Below, piece after piece: positions 1-8,201 of a stretch of DNA of 33,261 bases. The stretch is from Phycisphaerales bacterium (GTDB lineage: Bacteria > Planctomycetota > Phycisphaerae > Phycisphaerales > UBA1924). The DNA is taken from the NCBI GenBank assembly GCA_013360695.1, contig JABWBC010000028.1, forward strand, positions 1 through 33,261, written 5' to 3'. Every line of letters begins with the position of its first letter. Position 1 is the first letter of the stretch. The notes under the pieces were generated by a model. It saw only the letters and a program-made list of their open reading frames with translations, ran no database searches and was not told the DNA's origin. The position numbers and the translations under genes were made by a program.

Positions 1-1
1 G

Positions 2-2011
2 AGCGCCGGCGGGAGCGCCCCGGGCGGCCGGAGCGTTCCGCTCCCGGGCGAGCCCGAGAGGCTGGGCTGGTGGAGCGACGCGCGTTTCGGCATGTTCATC
101 CACTGGGGGCTCTACGCGATCCCCGCGGGTGTACACGGCGACAAGAACACCTACGGCGAGTGGATCCGGAGCGAGGCGCGGATTCCGGTCGACGAGTATG
201 ACCAGTATCGGAAGCAGTTCAACCCGGTGAAGTTTGACCCGGACGCGTGGTGCCGCACCGCGAAGGCGGCGGGGATGAAGTACATCGTGATCACGTCGAA
301 GCACCACGACGGATTCGCGCTGTTTGATTCGGCGGTGACGGACCACGACGTGATGGACACGCCGTTCAAGCGCGACATCCTGAAGGAGCTGGCGGACGCA
401 TCGCGGCGGCACGGGATCAAGATCTGCTGGTACTACTCGATCATGGACTGGCACCACCCGGACTATCTGCCGCGGCGTGATTGGGAGAAGGACCGACCGA
501 CGGCGGGGGCGGACTACGAGCGGTATGTCGCGTTCATGAAGTCGCAGTTGAAGGAGCTGCTGACGAACTATGGGCCGATCGGCGTGCTGTGGTTCGATGG
601 GCAGTGGGAAGGGACGTGGACGAACGAGCGCGGGTATGACCTGCAGAGGTATGTGCGCTCGCTGCAGCCGGAGATCATCATCAACAGCCGCGTGGGGCGC
701 TCCGGGGGCGCGTACGGGCTGGAGGCGGATCGGGCGGAGCGGCTCGGGGATTACGGCACGCCGGAACAGTTCATCCCGGAGACGGCGCCGGCGTTTCCGT
801 GGGAAACGTGCATGACGATGAACGGGCACTGGGGCTACAACGCGGCGGACAAGAACTTCAAGAGCGCGGACGACCTGGTGCGGAAGCTGGTGGACATCGC
901 GTCCAAGGGCGGGAACTTCCTGCTCAACGTCGGGCCGACGGCGGAGGGAGAAATCCCGGCGGAGTCGGTCGAGCGTTTGCGCGCGGTGGGCCGCTGGACG
1001 TTTGTGAACGGCGCGTCGATCCACGGGACGGTTGGGAGCCCGCTCTCGGCGCAGAGCTGGGGGCGATGCACGGCCAAGTACACGGAGGACGGCAACACCA
1101 CGCTGTTCCTGCACCTGTTCGATTGGCCGGCGGACGGCAAGCTGCGGGTGACGAACCTGCTGAACAAGCCGCTGCTGGCGACGCCGCTGGCGGACAAGAA
1201 GCCCTCCGGGCTTGCAGTTGATCGCGACGGCGACGCGCTGGTGATCACGCTTCCCGCCAAGCCGGAGCGGATGGAGCCGGTGACGGTGGTGAAGCTGGTG
1301 GTCGAGGGGAAGCCGGATGTGGTGACGCCGCCGACGATCGATGCGGACGCGGGGATCTTCATCGACTCGATGAGCGCGCGTGTGACGAGCGCTCAGCGGA
1401 ACGTGGAGATTCGCTACACGCTCGATGGGAGCGAGCCCACGGCGGGTTCGCCAAAGGCGACGGGCGCCATCGCGATCGATCGGAGCGCGACCCTGAGGGC
1501 GAGGACGTTCCGAGATGGGAAGGCGATGAGTTCGGTGGTGGAGAGGAAGTTCGAGAAGGTGATGCCGCGCGAGGCGATGAAGGGTGTGACGGCGAAGGAA
1601 GGGCTCGGGTACGAGTTCGTGGCGGGCGACTTTGATCGCGTGCCGAAGTTTGAAACGTTTGCGGATCGGTCGCGGGGCGAGTGCCGCGGGCTGGACCTGT
1701 CGAAGGCGACGGCGCCGAATCACTTTGCGATGCGGTTCACGGGGTACCTGGATGTGCCGAAGGACGGCGTGTACACGCTGACGCTGGGGAGCGACGACGG
1801 GAGCGTGATGACGCTGGGCGACGGCGTGCTGATCGATCACGACGGGCTGCACAGCTATGAGGAGAAGTCGGCGACCGTGGCGCTCGCCAAGGGGCTGCAC
1901 CCGTTCAGCGTGTCGTTCTTTGAGAAGTCGGGCGGCTACGAGCTGAAGCTCTTCTGGAGCACGCCGGGCGGGAAGAAGGAAGCGGTGCCGGTGAAGGCGA
2001 TGGTGAGGTGA
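2..2011 (+). CDS. Alpha-L-fucosidase (GH29) with CHB-like and PA14 domains, 5' partial
   Basis: The reading frame is open from base 2, so the start (probably with a signal peptide) lies before the window; 669 residues are visible. The GH29 catalytic domain begins with RLGWWSDARFGMFIHWG and extends to about residue 400. The Asp of VLWFDG (codon 596-598) matches the GH29 nucleophile. After it come a chitobiase-C/FN3-like domain (IRYTLDGSEPT, about residues 455-540) and a PA14 domain (YTLTLGSDDGS...LIDHDG, about residues 545-665), which in such enzymes binds sugars or supports the fold. The family hydrolyses terminal alpha-L-fucosides and is retaining. The enzyme is probably exported, but the signal is not visible. 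The acid/base residue was not assigned, since it varies in this family. Confidence 0.93.
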   Translation, partial: SAGGSAPGGRSVPLPGEPERLGWWSDARFGMFIHWGLYAIPAGVHGDKNTYGEWIRSEARIPVDEYDQYRKQFNPVKFDPDAWCRTAKAAGMKYIVITSKHHDGFALFDSAVTDHDVMDTPFKRDILKELADASRRHGIKICWYYSIMDWHHPDYLPRRDWEKDRPTAGADYERYVAFMKSQLKELLTNYGPIGVLWFDGQWEGTWTNERGYDLQRYVRSLQPEIIINSRVGRSGGAYGLEADRAERLGDYGTPEQFIPETAPAFPWETCMTMNGHWGYNAADKNFKSADDLVRKLVDIASKGGNFLLNVGPTAEGEIPAESVERLRAVGRWTFVNGASIHGTVGSPLSAQSWGRCTAKYTEDGNTTLFLHLFDWPADGKLRVTNLLNKPLLATPLADKKPSGLAVDRDGDALVITLPAKPERMEPVTVVKLVVEGKPDVVTPPTIDADAGIFIDSMSARVTSAQRNVEIRYTLDGSEPTAGSPKATGAIAIDRSATLRARTFRDGKAMSSVVERKFEKVMPREAMKGVTAKEGLGYEFVAGDFDRVPKFETFADRSRGECRGLDLSKATAPNHFAMRFTGYLDVPKDGVYTLTLGSDDGSVMTLGDGVLIDHDGLHSYEEKSATVALAKGLHPFSVSFFEKSGGYELKLFWSTPGGKKEAVPVKAMVR

Positions 2012-2020
2012 AGAAGGCGT

Positions 2021-2041
2021 TGGGCACGAGGCACTGGGCAC
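2021..2041. repeat. Heptamer array, NNGGCAC x3
   Basis: The three units are TGGGCAC, GAGGCAC and TGGGCAC, lying in the gap after the fucosidase gene. The 16 bases 2029-2044 recur exactly at 28477-28492. Confidence 0.8.
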
Positions 2042-2055
2042 TTGCGAAGAAGAAT

Positions 2056-2091
2056 AGCGAGACAGCGAGACAGCGAGACAGCGAGACAGCG
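2056..2091. repeat. Octamer array, AGCGAGAC x4.5
   Basis: Four perfect AGCGAGAC units are followed by AGCG, between the fucosidase and the ATPase gene. The 15 bases 2063-2077 recur as their reverse complement at 18092-18106. Confidence 0.9.
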
Positions 2092-2162
2092 TTGGATGGT
2101 GAAGCGTCGCTCGACCAAGTCGGGAGAACACCAGCCGCGCCCATCAAGTGAGTTGAGTTCCA

Positions 2163-4775
2163 ATGCAGGACTTTGAGAAGCTCGGCGCGTTCTATCTCGG
2201 CAGGGTCTACGACGTCGATGCGCGGGCGCGGCGCGAAGAGATCGTCATGTACGACTCGAAGGATCTGGTCACGCACGCGGTGTGCGTGGGTATGACGGGG
2301 TCGGGCAAGACGGGGTTGTGCGTGGGGCTGATCGAGGAGGCCGCGATCGACGGAATCCCGTCGATCGTGATCGATCCGAAGGGCGACCTGACGAACCTCT
2401 TGCTGACGTTCCCGGAGTTGCGTGCGGCGGATTTCAGGGCGTGGGTGAATGTGGAAGACGCGACCAAGGCGGGGCTCTCGCCCGACGAGTTCGCGGCCGC
2501 TCAAGCAGCAAAGTGGTCCGCGGGGCTGGCGGAATGGGGCCAGTCGGGCGAGCGGATCAAGAAGCTGCGCGACGCGGCGGACTTTGCGATCTACACGCCC
2601 GGGTCGAGCGCGGGGATTCCGGTGTCGGTGCTGCGGTCGTTTGATGCTCCGCCGCCAGCGCTGCTCGAGGATCGCGAGCTGTTCCGTGAGCGTGTGTCGG
2701 GGACGGTCTCGAGCTTGCTCGGATTGATGTCGATCGAGGCCGATCCGTTGCGCTCGCGCGAGCACATTCTTCTTTCGACGATCCTGACGGGCGAGTGGAG
2801 CGCGGGGCGCGGCGTTGATCTTGCGGCGCTGATCCGACTTATCCAGCAGCCGCCGACGGCACGGATCGGCGTGATGGAGCTCGAGACCTTCTTCCCCGCG
2901 GCGGATCGGTTCGCGCTGGCGATGCAGATGAACTCGTTGCTCGCGGCGCCGGGGTTCGAGGCGTGGATGGAGGGCGAGGCGCTGGACATCGCCTCGATCC
3001 TGTACACTCCGGCGGGCAAGCCGCGGGTCGCGGTGTTCTCGATCGCGCATCTCAACGACGCGGAGCGGATGTTCTTTGTCTCGCTCTTGTTCAACCAGAT
3101 CCTGGCGTGGGTGCGTTCGCAGAGCGGGACAACGAGCCTGCGGGCGCTGGTGTACATGGACGAGATCGCGGGGTACTTTCCGCCGGTCGCGAACCCGCCC
3201 TCGAAGAACGCGATGCTGACGCTGATGAAGCAGGCGCGGGCGTTCGGCGTGGGCATGGTGCTGGCGACGCAGAACCCGGTCGACATCGATTACAAGGGGC
3301 TCGCCAACGCCGGCACGTGGTTCCTCGGGCGGCTGCAGACCGAGCGGGACAAGGCGCGCGTGCTCGACGGGCTGGAGGGAGCGGCGGCGGCGGCGAGCGC
3401 GGCGTTTGACCGCGACGCGTGCGACAAGATCCTGTCGGGGCTGGGCAGCCGCGTGTTCCTGATGAACAACGTGCATGAGGACGGGCCGGTGGTGTTCCAG
3501 ACGCGTTGGACGTTGTCGTACCTGCGCGGGCCATTGACCCGGGGGCAGATTAAGCAGCTGAGTGGTTCGAGGAACGGGGCGGGATCGGGCACCTCGCCGG
3601 GCGCGGCGACCAACACCCCAGGGGCTGCGCCCCTTGGCTTCGGCGCGCCGACATCGAGTTCAGCGTTGGCGACTGAGGGCGCATTCACACCCTCGACCTC
3701 ATCGAGTTCGGCGCGCGACACGCGGCCTGGTTCGATGCAAGGGGCATCACCCGCGCCTGGGATGACTCCAGCGCCCGCGTCAGGGCCGGCGCCCTCGCGG
3801 GTGAACATCTCGACGCCTGCACCGGTCGGAAACGATCGATCGCGGCCCGTGCTCGCGCCCGAAATTCCGCAGTATTTCCTGCCGGCACGCTCGACCGACA
3901 GCGTGGTGTATGTGCCGATGGTGCTGGGGCTGGGCAAGGTCTTCTTCAGCGACAGCAAGCTCGGCGTGGAGGAAACCGAAACGCACTCGTGGCTCGCGGC
4001 GTTCGGCAGCGGACCGATCGCGATCGACTGGGAGCACGCGGAGCGAGTCGACATGTGGGAGAGTGACCTCGACAAGTCGCCCGCGGGCGGCGCATCGTTC
4101 GAGACCGTGCCCACCGATGCGGCCAAGGCCAAGTCGTATGAGGTGTGGAAGAAAGACCTGGCGGCGGAGTTGTACCGGTCGACGAAGCTCGAGCTGTTGC
4201 AGAGCCCGTCGAGCGGCGAAATCAGCAAGCTCGGCGAGGGCGAGAAGGAGTTCCGCCTTCGCCTGCAGCAGGCGGCCCGCGAGGACCGCGACGCCAAGGC
4301 CGAGCAACTGCGAAGGAAGTACGCGCCGAAGATGACGACGCTGCAGGATCGCATCCGTCGGGCCGAGCAGCAGCTGGCGGTGCAGGAAGAGCAGGCCAAG
4401 AGCGCGAAGATGCAGACCGCGATCTCGTTCGGGTCGGCGATCCTGTCGGCGTTCCTCGGGCGGAAGAAGATATCGAGCGGGAACGTCGGGCGCGTCGGCA
4501 CGGTTGCGCGGGGTATGACTCGACAGTCCAAGGAATCGAGCGACGTCGACCGCGCGGAAGATACGGTCGAGGCGCTGCGGGCGCAGCTCAAGGAGTTGGA
4601 GACACAATTCCAGAGCGATCTTGACGCGATGGTGAGCAAGATCGACCCGCTGACGGAGGACCTCGAGACGATCACGCTGAAGCCCAAGAAGACGAATGTG
4701 ACGGTGCCGGCGGTTGTGCTGTGCTGGGTGCCGCACGTGCGGAGCGAGAAGGGGCTTGAAGGGGTGTGGAGGTAG
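2163..4775 (+). CDS. HerA/DUF87-type ATP-binding protein
   Basis: This 870-residue protein has Walker A GMTGSGKT at residues 43-50 and Walker B LVYMDE with D333 and E334. LATQNPVDIDYKGL just downstream is typical of the HerA/VirB4-like DUF87/DUF853 ATPases. After the motor core (about 1-460) comes a low-complexity Ser/Ala/Pro/Gly linker (about 465-585), then a C-terminal part with long charged helices, probably coiled coil (about 690-765 and 790-840), separated by a short hydrophobic stretch near 760-775. HerA relatives pump DNA or act in conjugation, repair or defence. No nuclease (NurA, SIR2) or secretion gene lies next to it, so its substrate is unknown. It seems to be a single gene, with repeats in the gap before it and the convergent GH116 gene after it. 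Confidence 0.85.
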   Translation: MQDFEKLGAFYLGRVYDVDARARREEIVMYDSKDLVTHAVCVGMTGSGKTGLCVGLIEEAAIDGIPSIVIDPKGDLTNLLLTFPELRAADFRAWVNVEDATKAGLSPDEFAAAQAAKWSAGLAEWGQSGERIKKLRDAADFAIYTPGSSAGIPVSVLRSFDAPPPALLEDRELFRERVSGTVSSLLGLMSIEADPLRSREHILLSTILTGEWSAGRGVDLAALIRLIQQPPTARIGVMELETFFPAADRFALAMQMNSLLAAPGFEAWMEGEALDIASILYTPAGKPRVAVFSIAHLNDAERMFFVSLLFNQILAWVRSQSGTTSLRALVYMDEIAGYFPPVANPPSKNAMLTLMKQARAFGVGMVLATQNPVDIDYKGLANAGTWFLGRLQTERDKARVLDGLEGAAAAASAAFDRDACDKILSGLGSRVFLMNNVHEDGPVVFQTRWTLSYLRGPLTRGQIKQLSGSRNGAGSGTSPGAATNTPGAAPLGFGAPTSSSALATEGAFTPSTSSSSARDTRPGSMQGASPAPGMTPAPASGPAPSRVNISTPAPVGNDRSRPVLAPEIPQYFLPARSTDSVVYVPMVLGLGKVFFSDSKLGVEETETHSWLAAFGSGPIAIDWEHAERVDMWESDLDKSPAGGASFETVPTDAAKAKSYEVWKKDLAAELYRSTKLELLQSPSSGEISKLGEGEKEFRLRLQQAAREDRDAKAEQLRRKYAPKMTTLQDRIRRAEQQLAVQEEQAKSAKMQTAISFGSAILSAFLGRKKISSGNVGRVGTVARGMTRQSKESSDVDRAEDTVEALRAQLKELETQFQSDLDAMVSKIDPLTEDLETITLKPKKTNVTVPAVVLCWVPHVRSEKGLEGVWR
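3618..3637. repeat. Inverted repeat inside the ATPase linker
   Basis: AGGGGC (3620-3625), loop TGC, GCCCCT (3629-3634) form a perfect 6-bp stem, with CCA and TGG nearly extending it. It lies in the part encoding the disordered linker, where a repeat could insert without breaking a fold. Confidence 0.55.
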
Positions 4776-4815
4776 GGAAGACGAAAAGTGATTGAGTGGC
4801 AACGTGGAGGAAGTA

Positions 4816-4839
4816 GTCACGGAGTCACGAAGGCACGAA
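4816..4839. repeat. Octamer array, GTCACGAA-like x3
   Basis: The units are GTCACGGA, GTCACGAA and GGCACGAA. They lie in the 104-bp gap between the convergent ATPase and GH116 genes. No strong terminator was seen in this gap. Confidence 0.7.
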
Positions 4840-4879
4840 GATAAAAGCGCCTTTCGCTGACGTCGAGGAAAAAGGCTAC

Positions 4880-7800
4880 TCACGCGAGCGTCAGCTCGAC
4901 CACCAGCGATTGGCCTTCACGGACGGTCGCGTCCATTGCCAGCGACACGCGCGGCCCTTCCTGCGAGATCCTGGCCTGCACGGGCTTTCCGTCAACAACA
5001 ACGGCTACGGCCGAAGCTCTCTTCGCGGCGTCGATTTCGAGCGCGAGCGTCTTCAGCGCGAGCTGGCCGTATTCGAGCTTGAGGGCGCAGCGCTGCGAGC
5101 CCTGGGACCGCCTCTGTTCGAAGGTCCCCCACCCCTGGCAGGACGTGAAGGGCGCCTTGAAGTTGTCGGCGTTCAACTTTGGCGCAAAGGCGATGAAGCC
5201 CTTGGGCCCGTGGTGCTCGAAGCCGCAGGACGCGGTGAACACGCCGTAGCTCGCCATGGAGCGGGCGTAGTGGTTTGAACACTCGATCTCGTTCCAGGGG
5301 TTGCGTTTGGCGGGGTGATAGCGATCGTGGAGCATGCGGGCGATGGCGAGGCCCTCGGTGACCATGCCTTCGTAGACCATGTGGGCCGCGACCTGGTATT
5401 CGAAGCCGTTCATGCACTCGTTGAAGTATCCGGCGGCCCAGGCGTCGCCGCCCTTGCCGGTGCAGCGATCGGCGCCGCCCTTGGGGAACGTGCACATCAG
5501 CAGGCCGCCCTCGCCGGGCATGGCGTACCAGCGCCCGCCCTTGACGGTGTCCTTGAGCGCTTCGCGATAGGGTCCGACGTCGGGCGTGAAGCTGTACTTG
5601 TAGAGGCTCTTGAGCGCGGACAAGGTCTCTCCGCGCGGGATGACGCGCCCGAGGCCAACCTGCATGACCCACGCCTGTCCGAAGACCTGGTCGATGTGGC
5701 AGCCGTCGTTGGTGCTGTTGGCTTCGGGGTGGGCCGGGTCGGCCTTGTGGATGAAGTACTCGCCGTTGTAGAGCTTGTCAACGAGCGACTTGGCGCCGAC
5801 CTCGCAGATCTTGGTGCAGCGCTTCTCGAACTCGGCGTCGCCCATCTCGCGGGCCATCGCCTCGCCCGCGCGGACGGCGGCGAGGTAGAGCGACGAGATC
5901 CAGCCCATGGGCCCAAACCACGCGGCGTCGAGGGTGTTGTACTGCGCGCCCTCGAGCAGGCCGTCGGAGTCCTTGTCTTCACCGATCAGGCATTCGATGG
6001 ACTTCTTCACCTTGGGCCAGTGCTCGCGGAGCATGCGCCCGTCGGGGGTCATGGTGTGCTCGCGATAGAATCGGAGGATCGTGCCGCACTGCCCGTCGTG
6101 GGCGACGATCTTGTGGGCCTCGGCGCGATAGTCCATCGCGCCGGTGTCGGCGTGGAAGGCGATGCCGTAGTCGACCATCTCGCGCGCGGACCGCTCGAGC
6201 GACGGGAGCATGCGGGCAAGGCCCTGGGCGTATTGCCAAACGTGTGTGCACGTGCCGGCGCAGCAATAGGTGCCCTCCCAGCCGTAGAAGCGTCCGTTGT
6301 CGAAGAGGTGGCAGGTCGCGGTGGCGGCGATGGAGTTGTTGAGGATGGAGCGCGTGAGGAGCCAGTAGGGAAGCGTGGAGTCGTACCAGGTCTTGACCCA
6401 GCGGCGCGTCAGCTCGGAGAGGCGGGCGCGGTCCTTGGCGGTCTTGGCGATGACGTCTCCCGCATCTTTGTAGCGCGCGGCGTAGTGGCGTTTGAGCTTT
6501 TCGATGCCGGTGACGTTGCGGAGCGAATCGCGCCAGGGCGTGGCGAAGTGCCAGGCGATCGCCATCACGACGGTCGTCGACTCGCCCGGCGCGATTGTCG
6601 CAGCGGCGCGCACGGCGGCCGTCGCTCGCTCGCCGAAGTTCACGCGTGACTCGTCCGTGCTCGATTTCCACGGATTCTTGAAGACGACATCGGAGGCGTC
6701 GGCGGCCTGGGCGGCGCCGGCGGTCGAGGCCTCGCCCTTGCCGCCGCCTAGGTGCGCGAGCACGATTGTGCCGAAGTCGGGGCGCGATGCGAGGTCTTCC
6801 TCGGGCGCGGTGGGCGTATCACTGAATACGATCTGGTCCACGCCGATCTGGCCCCACGAGCCGCGCTCCGAATCGACGATCTGGATGGTCGCGGACTTCC
6901 CGGCCAGTTCGCGCACGTCCCACGATTCGTCGCGCATGAAGTTGGCTTGGCGGCCGGTGCTCGAGCGGACAACCTTGCCCTCCACGAGCAGCGCGATGAA
7001 GGCGGTCTTAGGAAGCCGCCCGCCGCCCACGCGGAAGTTGATGAAGTCGCGCTCGATGGTGAAGACGCGGCTGGTGAGCGTGCCGGTGTGCCCGTCGCCC
7101 TGAACGAGCTGGTCGCCCTTGGTAACCGCGTAGGTGTTCACCGCGCCCGTGCCGGCGCCGTTCAGCTGGCCCATGTGCTCGGGTGCCTTGGCGAGGTTAA
7201 GCGGGCCGTCGCCAAAGGCGTCGCCGACCGCGACCCACCCTTCGAACGTCGGCTTGTCGAAGGTCTCGAAGACAATGTCGGGGCGGGTCGGGTTGCGCAG
7301 GGCCTTGGGCTTGATCGCCTCGGCGCTGCAGGAAACGCCGGTGTATCCGTCGCCCCTGACCGCGCGGTTGATGAGCACGCCCTTGCCCGGTTCGCGCATG
7401 CCAAGGCACACCGGGTTCTCCATCGCGCCCAGCAGCTCCGCATTGACCGCGGCATTCGACGTGTTCTTCAGCGTGTAGTGCAGCAGGACGATCGGGATCG
7501 TCGAGTCCTTCTCTTCGAGCGGGGCCATCGGGCTGAAGGCCTCAAGCGTGACCTCGAGCGGGCAATCGGCGGCGCGATAGGTGACGACGCCGATGGGCCA
7601 GCGACCCTCGAAGGTGATGGACCAGTCGCCGCGCGAATCGAGCGAGCGCGGCGAGCCACCATTCCATGCGAGCGAGAAGCCCTGGGCGAACGGAGACTTC
7701 TGCCGGGGCGGGTTGGCGTAGAGGCGGCCGTCGGATTCGTTCCAACCCGGGCCGGGCGGGAGGTTCAGGATGTCCCAGTGCCAGAGCTTGCCGTCGCCGC

Positions 7801-8194
7801 CCAGGTAGAGCTGCCCGCAGCACACGCCGCCGACGGGCATGCCGATGTAGGTGAGTTGGTTCTTGTCGCTGGTGAAGACCTCGGGCTGCCCTCGGTCGGT
7901 GAGTGACTTGATCCACTCGGGCGAGAACTTCTTGTCGGCCGGGACGGGGTGGTCGGCCACGTCGCTCCATGCGAACGGGCCGGCGACGGCGCGCCCGCTG
8001 GCGGCGATGAGCGTGGTGAGCCCTGCGACCTGCAGGAAGTCGCGGCGCGTCGGGGTGCAGCAGCCCGGCGCGCAGGCGCACGACTCCGCGCTGGTCGCTT
8101 CTATCGCGGCGGATGCGTTGATGGATGCGGGGGACTTGGTCTCGAGCGCGGGGGTGTGGCGCGAGCGCTCGCCGGCGTTGGCTTTGAGTTCCAT
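4880..8194 (-). CDS. GH116 family glycosidase with Tat signal and inserted jelly-roll domain
   Basis: This 1104-residue protein has a twin-arginine signal, RRDFLQVAGLTTLIAASG, starting at R50-R51, preceded by an unusually long, Cys-rich N-region (CACAPGCC). No other in-frame ATG precedes the Tat motif, so the start at 8194 stands. The GH116 N-terminal beta domain spans about 105-300 and 465-550, and the (alpha/alpha)6 domain (DUF608 type) about 590-1010. By alignment from memory with the characterised family, E640 (YGWEGTYCC) is the likely nucleophile and D756 (YNTLDAAWFG) the acid/base. The family includes beta-glucosidases and GBA2 glucosylceramidases. Residues about 305-460 (GWVAVGDAFGDGP, GGGRLPKTAFIALLVEGK, QIGVDQIVF) look like the jelly-roll module known beside GH32 levanases, here splitting the N-domain. 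The start lies 7 bp after the stop of the upstream kinase gene, so the two are probably co-transcribed. Confidence 0.88.
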   Translation of the reverse strand: MELKANAGERSRHTPALETKSPASINASAAIEATSAESCACAPGCCTPTRRDFLQVAGLTTLIAASGRAVAGPFAWSDVADHPVPADKKFSPEWIKSLTDRGQPEVFTSDKNQLTYIGMPVGGVCCGQLYLGGDGKLWHWDILNLPPGPGWNESDGRLYANPPRQKSPFAQGFSLAWNGGSPRSLDSRGDWSITFEGRWPIGVVTYRAADCPLEVTLEAFSPMAPLEEKDSTIPIVLLHYTLKNTSNAAVNAELLGAMENPVCLGMREPGKGVLINRAVRGDGYTGVSCSAEAIKPKALRNPTRPDIVFETFDKPTFEGWVAVGDAFGDGPLNLAKAPEHMGQLNGAGTGAVNTYAVTKGDQLVQGDGHTGTLTSRVFTIERDFINFRVGGGRLPKTAFIALLVEGKVVRSSTGRQANFMRDESWDVRELAGKSATIQIVDSERGSWGQIGVDQIVFSDTPTAPEEDLASRPDFGTIVLAHLGGGKGEASTAGAAQAADASDVVFKNPWKSSTDESRVNFGERATAAVRAAATIAPGESTTVVMAIAWHFATPWRDSLRNVTGIEKLKRHYAARYKDAGDVIAKTAKDRARLSELTRRWVKTWYDSTLPYWLLTRSILNNSIAATATCHLFDNGRFYGWEGTYCCAGTCTHVWQYAQGLARMLPSLERSAREMVDYGIAFHADTGAMDYRAEAHKIVAHDGQCGTILRFYREHTMTPDGRMLREHWPKVKKSIECLIGEDKDSDGLLEGAQYNTLDAAWFGPMGWISSLYLAAVRAGEAMAREMGDAEFEKRCTKICEVGAKSLVDKLYNGEYFIHKADPAHPEANSTNDGCHIDQVFGQAWVMQVGLGRVIPRGETLSALKSLYKYSFTPDVGPYREALKDTVKGGRWYAMPGEGGLLMCTFPKGGADRCTGKGGDAWAAGYFNECMNGFEYQVAAHMVYEGMVTEGLAIARMLHDRYHPAKRNPWNEIECSNHYARSMASYGVFTASCGFEHHGPKGFIAFAPKLNADNFKAPFTSCQGWGTFEQRRSQGSQRCALKLEYGQLALKTLALEIDAAKRASAVAVVVDGKPVQARISQEGPRVSLAMDATVREGQSLVVELTLA

Positions 8195-8201
8195 ACGGAA
8201 C

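Noticed and set aside
1905-3476. 523-codon minus-strand frame
   Set aside because: It is antisense to the ATPase, Arg/His-rich, and runs through the repeat gap at 2012-2162.
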